Shown here: in pieces, positions 13,293-25,884 of the stretch
How the letters are laid out: the number at the start of each line of letters is the position of its first letter
Numbering within the stretch: the first letter of the stretch is position 1
DNA from: Siphonodentalium dalli
Lineage: Eukaryota; Mollusca; Scaphopoda; Gadilida; Siphonodentaliidae
Assembly (NCBI GenBank): GCA_032622095.1
Contig: CP136063.1
Coordinates: forward strand, 212,989,982 to 213,053,981
Direction: 5' to 3'
DNA length: 64,000 bases
Notes under the pieces: generated by a model
What the model was told of the DNA's origin: nothing
What the model saw: the letters and a program-made list of their open reading frames with translations, nothing else
The model's database searches: none
Made by a program: the position numbers and the translations under genes

Positions 13293-14035
13293 ATCCTCTA
13301 TATATTACTTTTAATTTAGGCCCTAGTGTGTAAAATTGCATGTTTGGGAACTGCTACAAGAAAGACGCTATTTGGATGAAATTGAATTGGCTATACATTT
13401 AGTTCATATTGTTTCTATGTTTTAGAAGGCTATCAAAAAGTAGCTTTTTTTTTCAATAACAAAATGATACTCGTTTATATGTCTATGTGGTTTTCAACAG
13501 AACGACCAGAAACAATGTTAAATTCGATGGTGTATATTTTTGTTACTTAATTCTATAACCATGAATATATCTTCAATGTTCTACACGTACAGTGTATCCC
13601 GACTATTGGTATGAACAGGGTGAATACAATTATTGGTGAGTATGATTTCCTTTTAATATGCACATATAAACGATAATTTAATCATAAACTTTCAATCTAT
13701 GGAATTATGCAAAACAATTGGTTGTCACGCAATTAGCCATTAATATTAGTTCTCTGTGCACCCTTCCGGAAAGTCCACGTGAGCGCGGACAATAACTGCA
13801 CACATGCTTGGCAAGATACCAGCAGTGTTGGTTTCCAATCATCATTATGAAATTAAAGTTTATCTTTAACTGGGTGCATGATTGACATGTGTGCGTTCCC
13901 AATTGTTGTTCTCAAGAAATGTATATACAAATGGGCGAAAACTAGTTGTAATACCCACAGCCAACGCTTACCGTATCTTTAATCGAAACAAGAGTTATTT
14001 CTTAATAGCATATGCAAATGTATGCAATCACTCAC

Positions 14036-14234
14036 CAACAGTAAGCGCGAGGACAAGAGTGAGGTACGGTCTGTCGACGTCGAACACTCTGGCGACAAGG
14101 CAGATGGACAACAAAACCATTCCAAATGAGAACGGTATCCATATCTTCTGGAAGGCTGGTGTGATAAACATGAACACAAGAAGCAGAATGACAGCCGATG
14201 ATGATATTCCTTGTACTGTTAGGGCCAAAATCAG
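14036..14234 (-). pseudogene. Copy of membrane exon 5 with one-base insertion
   Basis: It is nearly identical to 38431-38628 and reads ILALTVQGISSSAVILLLVF and KIWIPFSFGMVLLS in the original frame. It has TGATTTTGG where the other copy has TGCTTTAG, so it is 199 nt. With the conserved flanking phases the product would be out of frame. Acceptor TATCTTTGCAG and donor G|GTGAGT are intact. Confidence 0.7.
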
Positions 14235-14875
14235 CTGCAAAGATATAACATGACGCTGTTGGTGTAAACGTGCGTTATTGTATAACAAAGCAACGGGAAT
14301 GAGACACACGTTTTACAAGTTACAAATGGTCTCTCTCCCCACATAATGGGGATACGCATAACAAACATAAAATACAGATTACACACACATGCATGGCAAT
14401 TCATATGTATACCATCGTTTCACTTAGATCGATATATGAGATATTCTTGAGTATGACCATAATGGTTGTTATTTGAATTTATTGGAGGTGGGGAGGGTCA
14501 TCCCGTGGGTTAGTGGTTCAGAGGTGCATTGTCGTGTCTTATGCAGTAAGAATACGACATATAGTTACTTTCATTTTTCGGCAGAGGTATTGTGGGAGCG
14601 GGTTTATCAATTTGATGGGGAATTACTAACCACGCACCACGCAGGGTCTCAGGCCTGGAAGTATATATAATCGACACGTTGTAAGAATGAACGAACGTTT
14701 AGTGATGATTTAAAACAACATTGAACCCGTATGCATTACAAGTTCGTTTGATGATACAAATCCCATTAAAGCTGAACAGATAAGATTGTAATACAAATTG
14801 TACGACTTTGACTGTGAGTTGGTTGGATTTAAAATGTATATATGTGGTTGATGATTTATATATAAGACTAGCAGG
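14235..14875. other. Upstream flank of partial gene copy; no gene seen
   Basis: The sequence is paralogous to 38629-38998 as far as about 14590 and then unique. Small reading frames show no protein-like composition. Confidence 0.5.
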
Positions 14876-15075
14876 TGACCCGACTGTTTCCGGGCTTTGA
14901 CCTTGAATTGACAATTTTGAAGGTCAAGCTAGGTCAGGTCGGAGTCACTATTTGACCCGTCCAAAACACTCCCCGGACAAAATTACAACGTAGGTATCAA
15001 ATTTCGTCGAAATCCATCCAGCAGTTTTCCCGGCCATAGCTAACAGACAAACAGACAGACAGAAGTCCCAAAATA
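14876..15075. mobile_element. Retroelement-like 3' fragment with ACAG tail
   Basis: The sequence CAGTTTTCCCGGCCATAG followed by CTAACAGACAAACAGACAGA is repeated with a similar tail at 15395-15485. Such oligonucleotide tails are typical of truncated non-LTR or SINE copies. No coding remnant is visible. Confidence 0.45.
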
Positions 15076-15394
15076 TATATTAGATCATTTGTGGGTACCC
15101 GTTTCAAGGTGAAGGTCACCTCGGGCGGAAAAACTGACCCGATGAAAATATCCCCCATTCCCAGGAACCCCTAAGTACGAACACATACAACACGCTAATG
15201 TCTGTACACAGACACAACACGATCATGTATGGACACAAACATGCTCTTTATCAACGACACTGCGGATACGAACGCTCTTTAACTATCACGCGATTAACCC
15301 ATGAATTTCCATTGCGGTGGCGGGGGATTGGAGAATGAGTGCTCTGACGTTCTCAGAAGCGATGCGATGACCATTCCCGTGGATTTTTACCCTT

Positions 15395-15487
15395 AGATAG
15401 CAAGTTTGGGCTAAATCCGCCCGGCAGTTTTCCCGGCCATAGCTAACAGACAAACAACAAACAGACAGAAGTCCCAAAATATATAGT
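15395..15487. mobile_element. Second truncated copy of the ACAG-tailed element
   Basis: It shares the CAGTTTTCCCGGCCATAGC core and tail with 14876-15075. Confidence 0.45.
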
Positions 15488-15489
15488 AG

Positions 15490-17100
15490 AAGATGTATTG
15501 TATTAGTTATATTTTAGGAATGCTTTGAGACGATAGTGCCTTAGTAAATGAGAACTTAGTGATGTAAATGAGAAATGTTAATAAGAAATTTACTTACCTG
15601 GAATTATATATAATCGACAAGTTGTGAGAATGAACGAACGTGTAGTGATGCCGTTCTTCTTACAACATACGATTATGTAGATGTTTGTATTGATCCACTG
15701 AACAGCCTGTAGGGAACCATTATTCTGAGAAGCTACAAAATTGTAACAAAAATGTCATAAAAATTCATGAAAAGTTGCTGTCCGATTGATATATATGAAT
15801 TTAATAGTCCATGCAGGCGTCAGCTGAGGCAAGGTGTCACCCGGAGTGGAAATTTACGGCACCTATATATAATTGTAGACTGATAACTGGAATGCTGCAA
15901 TCCGGTTTTTGCATAGACTTTATAGGACGAGTATGTTTACAAAGTTGATTGTCTGAAGAAATTTACCTTGCATTTTATATCATCTTTTTTTCGAAAATGG
16001 CTAATTCTAACTGCTCGTTCTAAAACTACACAAAACAGGAAAAGATCTCCGATTCTTTTTGTCGTGCAATAATTTGTAATTGATTGCTTCCTAACATAAA
16101 ATGATCAACAACGCCAAGTTAGAGATATGCGTGACGTCATGCTCATTCGAATTACGTTTCGTGCATTTTTTTCGTGACAATTCAGACAAAACCACCACGT
16201 TTAAATCTTCGTGGCATTCGCTTTTGGCGAACTATTTAATCAGGAGGCACACCATATGACAGTACGCTCCATTTCCTTCACGTAAAAAAACAAACAGTGG
16301 GACCAGTCACGCTAACCGATTAGAAATTAAAACAAAAAACTTACCCCCCCCCCCCACCAAACGAGAAAATTAGCATTTCCCCTTATTTTCGGCTATATAA
16401 GGGTGAGAAATATTTAACGAAAACAGTTATTAACACTCTATATTGATTTATTATTACCATATTGGCTTATATATATAATTCGTCACATTTGCGGGGGGGG
16501 GAAATGGAAGCTCAAACTCGTGAAAGTAAGTAAAATATCCAGTTTCCTAATACTCCGGCCGCCTAGGTTCTGATCCTCCATCTTTTTAGAGAATACATAT
16601 TTTTGCTAATCGGCTAACTATATCCAATCGTTTCCTTATACAGAATAACTTTACTGTACAGGAAATAGTACTGAGAATTTACAGATTTCTTCATAATATC
16701 TAAGATGGCCGACAAAACGCTCGCTTCCCCATGCCACCAATATGCAGCTACATAACTGTGATAATTGACAAATGACCATCGGGATTCGGGCAAAGCGTCC
16801 TATTACGTCTATGCGAAAACCGGATCGTAAAATGTCAGTTATCTGTCATCTGCAAACATAGGTGCCATAAATTCCCTCTCCTGTTGACACCTTGTCTCAG
16901 CTAACACCTGGACTCTCGTATTGCATATGTATATGATGAGATGGCAGCGTGATTGCGCGTGAACAAATCAAGGCAATAATTTCAATACAGGTCATTGGGG
17001 GTTATCATAACGCGCTCTAGATAATGTAGGAACGCACTCCGATAGTATGACCATTATAGGTGTATATCTATACATACACCTAATATCTCCTCCGATTTCC
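15490..17100. other. No gene seen
   Basis: AT-rich sequence. C-run at 16346-16360 and G-run at 16492-16502. No splice-flanked reading frame on either strand. Confidence 0.5.
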
Positions 17101-17130
17101 CCATAGCGTTACGGTAGACACGCCCCCGTA

Positions 17131-17206
17131 TCCAATGCGTTCATAAACCTATGAACGCAACGTGACGTCACTTCCAGTGTCGTTCATAGGTTTATGAACA
17201 CATTGG
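17131..17206. repeat. Nested hairpin GTTCATAAACCTATGAAC
   Basis: Each arm is itself a palindrome, around CGTGACGTCACTTCCAG. Confidence 0.7.
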
Positions 17207-17744
17207 TCCCGGAAATGACCGGGGATTGTCGGACATTGCCGACTGCTTGAGTATCTATATAGTACGTCCGGATTTGGCAAGAAATTTATTTTGGTCTATA
17301 ATCAGTGTTGTTGCCCGGTGTTACTGAACGTTGATGTTCCAAAATCCCGCTACTTAATAACGTTTTATCATTTTCCTTACCGCTACAAATATTCCCCCGA
17401 ACCTCACAAATATATCATTATGGTAGAACGGCGTGTTGTCGATTTCTTATCCAAAGCCGAAACTTATATTAATTGTTAGTTTCAGTTATCATTCTTGAAA
17501 TCAACACGTCTACATTAGTTACTAGCTAAACAAGACAGTTTGTCATATGTGTATACTAAACTGTGAAATTGCGTTTTTTTTTCCGTTCTTCAAGAACGGA
17601 TTCTCAAAATGTTTGGTTTTCCAAAAAAACGAGGATTCGCACTTTCTGAACTGAACTTCGTGCGTTCATTTAAATAGATGAATAAATAGTGGGAAAGACA
17701 GACAATCCTAGTTCATAATGAATTTAAGTATATAAATATAAATA

Positions 17745-17890
17745 ATACACGGCGGATTCAACGTGGTCATGGGTTTTGACCGCGATAAAAAATCAGCAAA
17801 CTCCGCATGAACCCCTTCGGGGTTCATGCAGTTTGCTGATTTTTTCTCGCGGTCAAAATCCCATGACCACATTGAAACCGCCGTTTATTT
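17745..17890. repeat. Long hairpin
   Basis: Arms of about 68 bp, nearly perfect, from CGGCGGATTCAACGTGGTCA to its complement, with loop AACCCCTTCGGGGTT, itself inverted. Confidence 0.85.
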
Positions 17891-18559
17891 CTTATATAAT
17901 TAAAGTTCTTGAGTGACATTTAGCCGATGCGGGAGGAAATAATATAAGAGATAATAATACATTGAGCCCTGATTGCTCAATAGCCTTTTGTGATTTTAGC
18001 ATAAACAATACATCACACAACTTCCCTATGATTTCTCATAGGTAAAATATTTTTTAGTTACGGCAAATGTCTTTCAGATTAAATACAATTTTGGACCTGG
18101 GAAATTTATTGTAAACGAATACATGGCAACTACCTGGACAATTTGCGAGTGTATGAACGTACCCTTACCCTAGGTCGCATCCGCACACTCACAACTTTGC
18201 CTGGCATTTATGTGCAAGCATTTCGATATAGAAAGCTATAATGTGCGTGGAAATGGACGCACACATTCTTATATAATGCATCTGGGACAAACGCGTACTA
18301 TACCTGATACCACATTAGTAGTAGTCTATTAATGGCGACCAAACGCTCACAAGCTAGCAGCATTATTTAAAAGCCGCAACAAAAAAATTGCCAAGAATCT
18401 CAATCATTATCAAACAGGTCATCGATATATTCCGGAACCATTGAGGCTACATTTTCGGACAAACAAGTAAACCAACTTCTAAAATATACCGACATAATAT
18501 ACATGTTGTTTACACATGTACTGTTTACACATGTACCAACACTCTATAAAGAATGGCCC

Positions 18560-18775
18560 CAAAACCACTATAATAGTTTATTCATATAGCTGCGTTATAC
18601 GGTAGCACAATACAAGCTCAAAATAGCTAATCACACATTCCAATGTCGCACTGCACAGCCCCTTAATTATACACTGTACTATTTGAATTTGGTACTACCT
18701 TACACTCTGTAATATCTTCATTTGATGATCAGAGAAATAAATTGAATAGAAATTGAATTGAATTGTTCCACAACT
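18560..18775 (-). mobile_element. SINE-like unit with AATTGAATTG tail
   Basis: It ends GATCAGAGAAATAAATTGAAT...AATTGAATTG and contains CACTGCACAGCCCCTTAATTAT, the complement of the unit amplified at 22825-23475. Confidence 0.5.
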
Positions 18776-19461
18776 AACTACATGAGATATAATAACACAA
18801 CTGGAGTTCCGCCTATAGCGGTGCTACGGAAATTTGCCTGTCAATATTACGCAATTATCTCGCAAGACTCAACTATACATGTATTAGAAAGCAAATATTA
18901 GTAGCAACTGTGGAGATACATATAGTTTACTTCTCATGTCGTTATATTTGGTAAAAATTAATTATATGTATGTTATTGTTCATATTATGGTACCATATGG
19001 TTTCTATGACGAGAACAAACAATACCAGGAAAACCTTCCCATGTGTGAACATACCCTTAGATTCATTGGTCGAGCAATGTGTTAATTTTGTTGTGAACTA
19101 CGATCAAGTATGCATGCATACGTGTATAAACCACCGAATCTATAGTCAGCAAATGAAACAGTTGCTCAAAAATTCAGGTTTTCTTCCTGTGGAGGAAACA
19201 GCAATTTGCGCTTAGTCATTGCACTGTTTATATAGGAGCAGCAGGAAGACGACCACCTATATATAGGTCATGCTGCTCAAGTACAATAAGATAATTGTGT
19301 TTGATGCTTCACAGAAGGCCGACACCTATAAAGGTGTTGTCAACTTGTCAATCAATTCCTGTCATCGTTATAAATATTAGTAGCAACTGAGGACTAACGA
19401 AAATTTACTTCTCATGTCGTTATCTTTGGTAAAAATGCATTTTATGTGCATTTTGCCGTTC

Positions 19462-19614
19462 ATGGATTAACTGTCATGTGGACTGTTTTTATGGAGATGT
19501 AACCGTAAGGTAAGTGGTCATGTGAAAAACCCGAAGGGTTTTACATACAAGTTATGACCACTTACCTCACGGTTACATCTCCATAAAAACAGTCCACATG
19601 ACAGTTAATCCTTA
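19462..19614. repeat. Long hairpin
   Basis: Arms of about 65 bp (GGATTAACTGTCATGTGGAC ... GTAAGTGGTCATG), near-perfect, loop AACCCGAAGGGTT. Confidence 0.85.
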
Positions 19615-20769
19615 TATTTATATACATTTAGCGAAAAAGCCACTTTTGTAAATGTATTTAAATCGAAAAGTGTATCGTGACAAAACCAGCCCAAAATATC
19701 ACATAGCACCCTTGGCAAAAGTTAACAGGAACAATTTCTTTATATTGAAACCTGATGATTTAATTTAAGTCAATCCTGCGCGAGTCCAAATGCACCCAAA
19801 ACATTACGCGTTTTTCTTTCCGGTATCGATGGCGTATCGATGTAATTATGGGGTTGCAGTTATGAGCTGTTGCGCGTTCACCGAGAAATAACTGCAACTA
19901 GTCACGTGGGCGCCGACCAATCGAAATGCTGGATTTAGTGATAATCACACTAGTATGTAAATATAGTATGGTATCATATGGTAATTATATGACGAGAAGC
20001 CTACAAACCATACCAGGCAAACCTTCCCATGTGTGAACATACCGTTAGATTCATTGGCCGAGCAATGGGTTAATTTTATTGTGAAACTACGATAAGGTAT
20101 ACGTGCAGGTTGAAACCGCAGACCCTATAGTCAGAAATCGACAAAGTTGCTCGAAAATTCAGGTATATCTCCACTTGGACGAAAAAGCACAACATATCCT
20201 CATGCAAATAGGGTCATATTGAACGTATTTCAAAAACCAAAATACGTCCATATCGGCGTTATTTGAATCTGAATTACGCTCTATTTGAAAGAATTTGGGG
20301 CAAGAAAACAGTCGATTCTGAAATAAGTTCATAATGATTGTACACCCGATATTCCATTGAATGGCGCGGGCCGCAGTGAAATCTCATTATAAAGAGCGTG
20401 CTATGTTAAGTCGTGTCGATGAAACTAGTTATATTAAATAATGCCAATTTGGGCGTGTTTCGTAATGGGGGTGCATCTAATACGCCCGATGCGGACATAT
20501 TTGTAATTTGTATACACTCATGTACGACTGTTTTCGTGACTAATTTAGGTTCATATAGAGCGTAATTCGGATTCAAATAAGGCCGAAATGGGCGAATTTG
20601 GGTTTAAAAAAAAAAAGGTTCAATAAGAGCGTACATGTATTTTCAGGAGAGGAGGCTGAACAGCAATATGCGCTTAGTCATATACACGTGTATCAAGGTA
20701 CATTTTGTATAAGATATGTCATGTATTACACCACTGTTCCACGTTAAAATTATAGATTCAACAACTAAT

Positions 20770-20860
20770 GAAATTAATTGAGGTCAGTGGGTACCGAACT
20801 GATCGCTTATAATCACACAGAAATGAACCTCTATCGATGAAAGTAAGTGTGAAATTAACG
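20770..20860 (-). mobile_element. tRNA-like SINE head (weak)
   Basis: On the minus strand the counterpart at 40265-40345 reads TGGTTATAAGC then GTTCGATTCCCACTGAGGGG, resembling polymerase III A and B boxes. This copy is more decayed. It is not a full tRNA gene. Confidence 0.3.
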
Positions 20861-20949
20861 TCTAATGCATTTCCAATGCATACCGTCAAAATGTTTCAAA
20901 TTCGATAGCTCCCATCTAGAGTGATCCTAAACATGCCTGTACATTTTCA

Positions 20950-21285
20950 AATCAATTTTCCGATAATAACGGGCTGCAGGGTGTGCTGATGGATTCATAT
21001 TTCAAATCCGAGATGGCTAGAGGTCGCCCCGAAGATCCATATGAAGTTTGGTGATGATTCAATGAGGGAGGTGACCTGTATGGTTTTCGGAAGGATTTAG
21101 TCATACAAAGAGTAAAATCCAAGATGGCCACTGGTGGCCATGTGTTTTCAACAAAATTCGTAAAATGTTGATCGCTCCCATCTAACGAACACCCCGAAGA
21201 TCCGTATGAAGTGTGGTGATGATCGGATGAGGGATGTGCTTTGCAGTGTGTACCAAAGGATTTAGTCATGCAATGCAAGATGGCT
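20950..21285. repeat. Two tandem units of about 150 bp with AAGATGGCC...GGCCAT cores
   Basis: Repeated blocks read CCCCGAAGATCCATATGAAG, TTGGTGATGAT and CCAAGATGGCCAC. Related units occur at 40555-40830. The open minus-strand frame across them is a by-product of the repeat. Confidence 0.6.
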
Positions 21286-21429
21286 GTCGGCGGTCACGAT
21301 TGTGAATGTGATTTATATTGAACTTACATACCAATTAATTAAATAAAACAGATTGAGTTGAAAAATGATTTGTGTACATCGCATACAAATAATATACACT
21401 AAATAACTATGTTTTGCTATTGAGCAGAT

Positions 21430-21745
21430 GTTGTGTTGTAGTGATGGACAGGGCCGTGGACAAGGGGTCAAACTATAGTCACATTTTTCAACTGTTGGAC
21501 ATTTCATACCTAACGCAACATTAGTTGGAAATTTCACACCAACAATAGATTGAAATTGTTATCGTACTTTGATCTTCCAAGAATTTATTAGTATGGAATT
21601 TGTTGTTTTTAGACCAACATTTTGCGTATTGTCCTACTTTTGGTCTAAAGTTTTCGACTGAAACTGCCATCATTGGAAATTGTCCAGCCTTACTGAGTGT
21701 CAGGTTGTAAATTTCCAACAATTGGAAAGCTTGGGGCTAGTCTAG
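21430..21745. repeat. Repeat rich in GGAAATTTCCAAC
   Basis: It begins CAGGGCCGTGGACAAGGGGTC, like a hAT end, and contains several TTGGAAATTTCC-type motifs shared with 25870-26220 and the 27998-29192 element. Confidence 0.4.
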
Positions 21746-22659
21746 AAGCTAGGAATTTGAACTTTTGATGTTCAGATTAAAAAAAATGTACCCCCATCGG
21801 GCCGAACTATGGTCGGCTCGGTGGGCCCGGTTCTCTCCCAACGGATCGGTCAAAAAGGTAATTATGCTCTCATACTGGGCCGAACCATGGTCGGCCCAGT
21901 GGAATCGGTGGATTATGTTACTCCAACTGGCTAGTGACCACATTCATACTGACCCATTTAGAATAGGCCGTATGCCACCCAATCATGTGATGGCGCAGTT
22001 GGGAAACATTGACAGACGATACATTGCACAATCGAGGTGTCCAATTGGTGCACATCACAACATACACCATCTGGGAACCGATACTGCAATTGTCCGACAC
22101 CATATTATCAGGCCTTAACTTGAGAGCCGATTTTCTCGAAATGACTTGAACAAATATTTGTATGGCATATAATCTCAGTATAAACAAATGTATTCAGGGT
22201 CTCAGGCTAATAATAGTTACGAAACTTATTCCACCATTTATTCACATGCTAGTGTATAAAATAACATGTTTGGAACGAAATTTGTTACATGACAGACCCA
22301 AGTTTGTTTTATATTGAATTTGCCATCAATTTATTTCATATTATTTCGATGGTGAACGCGGACACCAAAATTAATTTTGTTAATTTGTCAAAACAAAATG
22401 ATGTTCTTGTTATGTATGGGTCTGTTTTATGTCATATGTGTTTTTTAAATTGTTTTGCTAGGCTGACAAAAATTGAAAACTTCCTCTTTTGAAAGTCGGC
22501 ATCCGGTCATCAACACATCTTATTAATGGAATCATGGGTCCCACCTAATTATTCTCTTGCATTGTAAACGTACATATAGTGGTTTGATGGTGTCAAACGG
22601 ACAGAGCATCATTACGAAATACTTGTGTACAAGTCCCGTTCACCGAAGCTCTCAAAATG

Positions 22660-22830
22660 CTCCCTTCAATAACAACTCGATAGATTAATGGTTATAGTGT
22701 TGGACCTGTAGTCGTTGTCATCGGGTTTTGTTTTTTGATGAGCATCATAACTACAGTGGGTACGTTTCGAGTTAAATAAGTGTTCAATTCAATTCCATTT
22801 ATTTCTCTGATCATCAAGATCAGACATTAA
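22660..22830. mobile_element. SINE-like head
   Basis: GATTAATGGTTATAGTGTTGG resembles a polymerase III A box and a weak CGGGTTTTG B box follows. It runs into TTCAATTCAATTCCATTTAT and the minisatellite that follows. Confidence 0.35.
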
Positions 22831-23475
22831 AGAGTGTCCGCTGGTTATAACTGTAAATACTGCAGCGTATAAGGGATTGCAGTGCGACATTAGACATTAC
22901 AGAGTGTCCACTGGTTACATTGTAAATACGGCAGTGTATAAGGGGATTGCAGTGCGATATTAGACATTACAGAGTGTCCAATGGTTACAACTATAAATAC
23001 TGCAGTGTATAATGGGATGTTCAGTGCGACATTATACATTACAGAGTGTCCACTAGTAACAACTGTACATACTGCAGTGTATAAGGGGATGTGCAGTGCG
23101 ACATTATTAATTTAGACAGTACAGAGTGTCCACTGGTTACAATTGTAAATAATGCAGTGTATAAGGTGATTGCAGTGCGACATTAGACATTACAGAGTGT
23201 CCACTGGTTACAACTGTAAATACTGCAGTGTATAAGGGGATGTGCAGTGCGACATTATTAATTTAGACATTCCAGAGTGTCCACTGGTTACAATTGTAAA
23301 TACTGCAGTGTATAAGGGGATGTTCAGTGCGACATTAGACAACACAGAGTGTCCACTGGTTACAAATATAAATACTGCAGTGTATAAGGGGATTGCAGTG
23401 CGACATTAGACATTACGGCGTGTCCACTGGTTATAACTGTAAATACTGCAGTGTATAAGGGGATGTTCAGTGGGA
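22825..23475. repeat. Minisatellite of about 70 bp, nine units
   Basis: The unit is GACATTACAGAGTGTCCACT...GTAAATACTGCAGTGTATAA...GTGCAGTGC. A single related unit sits inside the SINE-like copy at 18560-18775, suggesting amplification of a retroelement segment. Confidence 0.85.
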
Positions 23476-23479
23476 CATT

Positions 23480-23973
23480 AGACACCATTCGCATAATGAA
23501 CGACGACAGATATTTAATACGAAAAGGGACTACGTCATTAGACTTTGTATTCTTTCTATTCGTTGTTGTTTTCCCCATCCGCTGTTGCGATTTCGGTTTC
23601 GGATTTTCAACAATACTCACAAATACATCATATATTAATATGTTCGAGATCGTTTCTCAGGTCATCAATGTGGGAGATTATTCTGAGATTATGTCCTTAA
23701 ATTTTGATCACCATGTGGCCTTGATATTTATTTACATATTAGTGGTAATAAAATCATTAGTCGTCGTGAAATGCGGGAACCTTGCCAAACACAAAGCGCT
23801 AACCTATATATGACATGATAACAACATAATTACAGCGAATGGTAAGTACGATTGTCTCACAAACGGACTCGTTGTCGTCAATTATACCAAAAGGTTTTTG
23901 GACAGTGCCAAAAAATTACGACTACAAATAGATATTCATAATAATTATATGTCGTCGTTCATTATGCGTAAGA
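23480..23973. mobile_element. MITE of about 0.5 kb, TIR CGCATAATGAACGACGACA
   Basis: The ends are inverted copies of the TIR. A diverged family member lies at 49880-50382. The open frame inside is not a gene. Confidence 0.7.
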
Positions 23974-24959
23974 TGTCTATTGGACATGGTGATTAGTGGT
24001 TTTTGAGCTTATACATTATTATGGTGCTACCCGGGAACGCAGACATCGGCATGAAGTATTATATTGGTGTTGATATCATTCTTTATAAAGATTTGGTAGA
24101 GTTATACGCTGTTAAAATTTCGCGCCCAATTGTGGAAATTGAGCAAGGTTGCTCATATCGTGACTGATTCACACCACTCAGCTGGTCGATTATTATTATA
24201 TTTATTACAAACAGAAATAAGCTCTGGTAAATCTTTCCACTTCATAAGAACGGCACACCTTCGAATCGAAGTTTTACAGTCGAATCGAATCTCGAATCGA
24301 ATGAGTGGTAAGATTCGGGATAGAATCAAATCCTGAATCGAATATATGTATATATATTATATCTCACGTGACTTTCTCGCATTCTGATTGGCTGGCCACT
24401 GCTATACTATTTTCCGATAGTACCTCAGTATGATTCCTACATGCCTACTATTCTTTTTCTATTTATAGTCAAAAACTCATTTCGCGAAATCGGGCTGCCG
24501 CCTGAAGATACGGACAATTTAAAACTATACCTTGTGCGATATTTTTTGCAATATCGGTATAGCATTAGATTTATTGATGAATTGCAATGCTCTTACAAAT
24601 TTCCGATGATATCAAGCCAATGTATTTAATTGTTTGTCCGTTTAGTTGGCAAGCGGCCAGTCCTAATTTTTGCAAAGCCAGTGGACGTTATTTATAATTT
24701 CCTTTTCCGGTTAATCGAAGTTAAACAAGTTAATTAAAAAATTTCGCCAAAATGTCTTTGCTAATGACGTATTTATATAAATTAATGTATGAATCATGAA
24801 GATATGCTGTTAGATGTAACTAGTAACATAGTTATGCTCCCCTGCCATCGTCAAAATATTGCCGTAAATTATAAAATCTGAGACCGATTTCCAAAATTCA
24901 AGGTAAATAAAAATGTGACAAAATCAGACTCAGAAATTGTGTGAGAATTGGCACAAATG

Positions 24960-25125
24960 TTCGATATAATATAATAAATAATGAATGTCTTGTCATTGAC
25001 TATGCCAAAATAGTGGGCCTCGATGAGGAATAGTCCACTCGCCTGCGGCTAGTGGACTATTCCTCCTCGAGGACCACTATTTTGGCATAGTCAACTCCAA
25101 GCCATTCATTATCTATATAATATAC
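24960..25125. repeat. Long hairpin
   Basis: Arms of about 70 bp, TTGACTATGCCAAAATAGTG and GGAATAGTCCACT against their complements. Confidence 0.85.
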
Positions 25126-25475
25126 ATATGGGGCAAACCTGGGTATGAAAATACCAGTTTCAGCGAATCTGGATAACAAAATATCAGCTGTGTAAACCTG
25201 CGAAATTCAGTTCCCAAAAAGCATGGAATAAAGACCAATTCAGCACTATTACTATATACTCGGGCAAAATGTGGTGGAAGTACAAGGGCGTTGGTGGGTT
25301 ATGGCGCGTGTTACTACGTACAAGACACAATGGCCATGCAACCACTGTCACCGCACGTGTCGCTTTTCTCACCAATGAATAGGATTAATTCTGCACTTTA
25401 TATTGTCTGTTGTTTACTCATATTTCCTCAACATCCCTCCATAATCCAGATGAATCATATACATTCTTATGTATA

Positions 25476-25884
25476 CTTGTAAGGCTGAGTGGGAGGATCC
25501 ATTAAAATGATTTAGTATGGAAGGATTTATTATTTATTAGTGTATTCGTGATTCAGGGAGGTATAGGACTGACACCATCCAACATAGCAATGTCACCAAG
25601 ACACAGTATTTGTATCACTATAGTGTGCTATTCACCTGTTACTCTATTATATGTGACGTCATGGGCGTCGCTAAAGGGTCTTGTAAGGCTGAGTGGGAGG
25701 ATCCATTAAAATGATTTAGTATGGAAGGATTTATTATTTATTAGTGTATTCGTGATTCAGGGAGGTATAGGACTGACACCATCCAACATAGCAATGTCAC
25801 CAAGACACAGTATTTGTATCACTATAGTGTGCTATTCACCTGTTACTCTATTATATGTGACGTCATGGGCGTCGCTAAAGGGTC
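25476..25884. repeat. Perfect 204-bp tandem duplication
   Basis: The segment from CTTGTAAGGCTGAGTGGGAG to GCGTCGCTAAAGGGT occurs twice with no differences that I can see. Confidence 0.9.

Larger units (their letters stand above)
3202..14234 (-). pseudogene. Partial second copy of the transporter-YRDC gene (exons 5-8 visible)
   Basis: Four exons match the main gene in order, strand and length: 14036-14234, 12268-12356, 4868-5246 and 3202-3348. The first is 199 nt rather than 198. One extra base in a T run just inside the acceptor shifts the frame if the phase-1 junction is kept. No copies of exons 1-4 are visible upstream in 14.3-29 kb. The YRDC exons remain open, with PTDTVYALAG, IKERPLEKPI and ALTSANPSGG intact and mostly conservative changes, so that part may still be expressed. 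Exons 9 and 10, if present, would lie beyond position 1. Intron 6 has gained several kilobases of insertions. Alternatives are a shorter functional YRDC gene with another start, or an alternative 3' cassette for the upstream exons. Confidence 0.65.
2260..21300. repeat. Segmental duplication, left copy
   Basis: Blocks in the same order and orientation recur at 31290-40830: YRDC exons, membrane exons, intron sequence to about 14590/38998, the repeats at 18970-19310/39800-40130, and 20700-20860/40220-40350. The left copy is longer because of insertions. Confidence 0.8.

Noticed and set aside
20952-21278. Minus-strand frame of 108 codons with FGTHC/YGSSG repeats
   Set aside because: It follows tandem units of a dispersed repeat also seen near 40.6 kb. 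No splice signals or start context.
22825-23475. CRISPR-like regular repeats
   Set aside because: Units are contiguous without unique spacers, in a eukaryotic intron-rich context. It is a minisatellite.
23360-23813. Plus-strand frame of about 120 codons
   Set aside because: It lies inside a MITE whose diverged copy at 49.9 kb does not conserve the frame.
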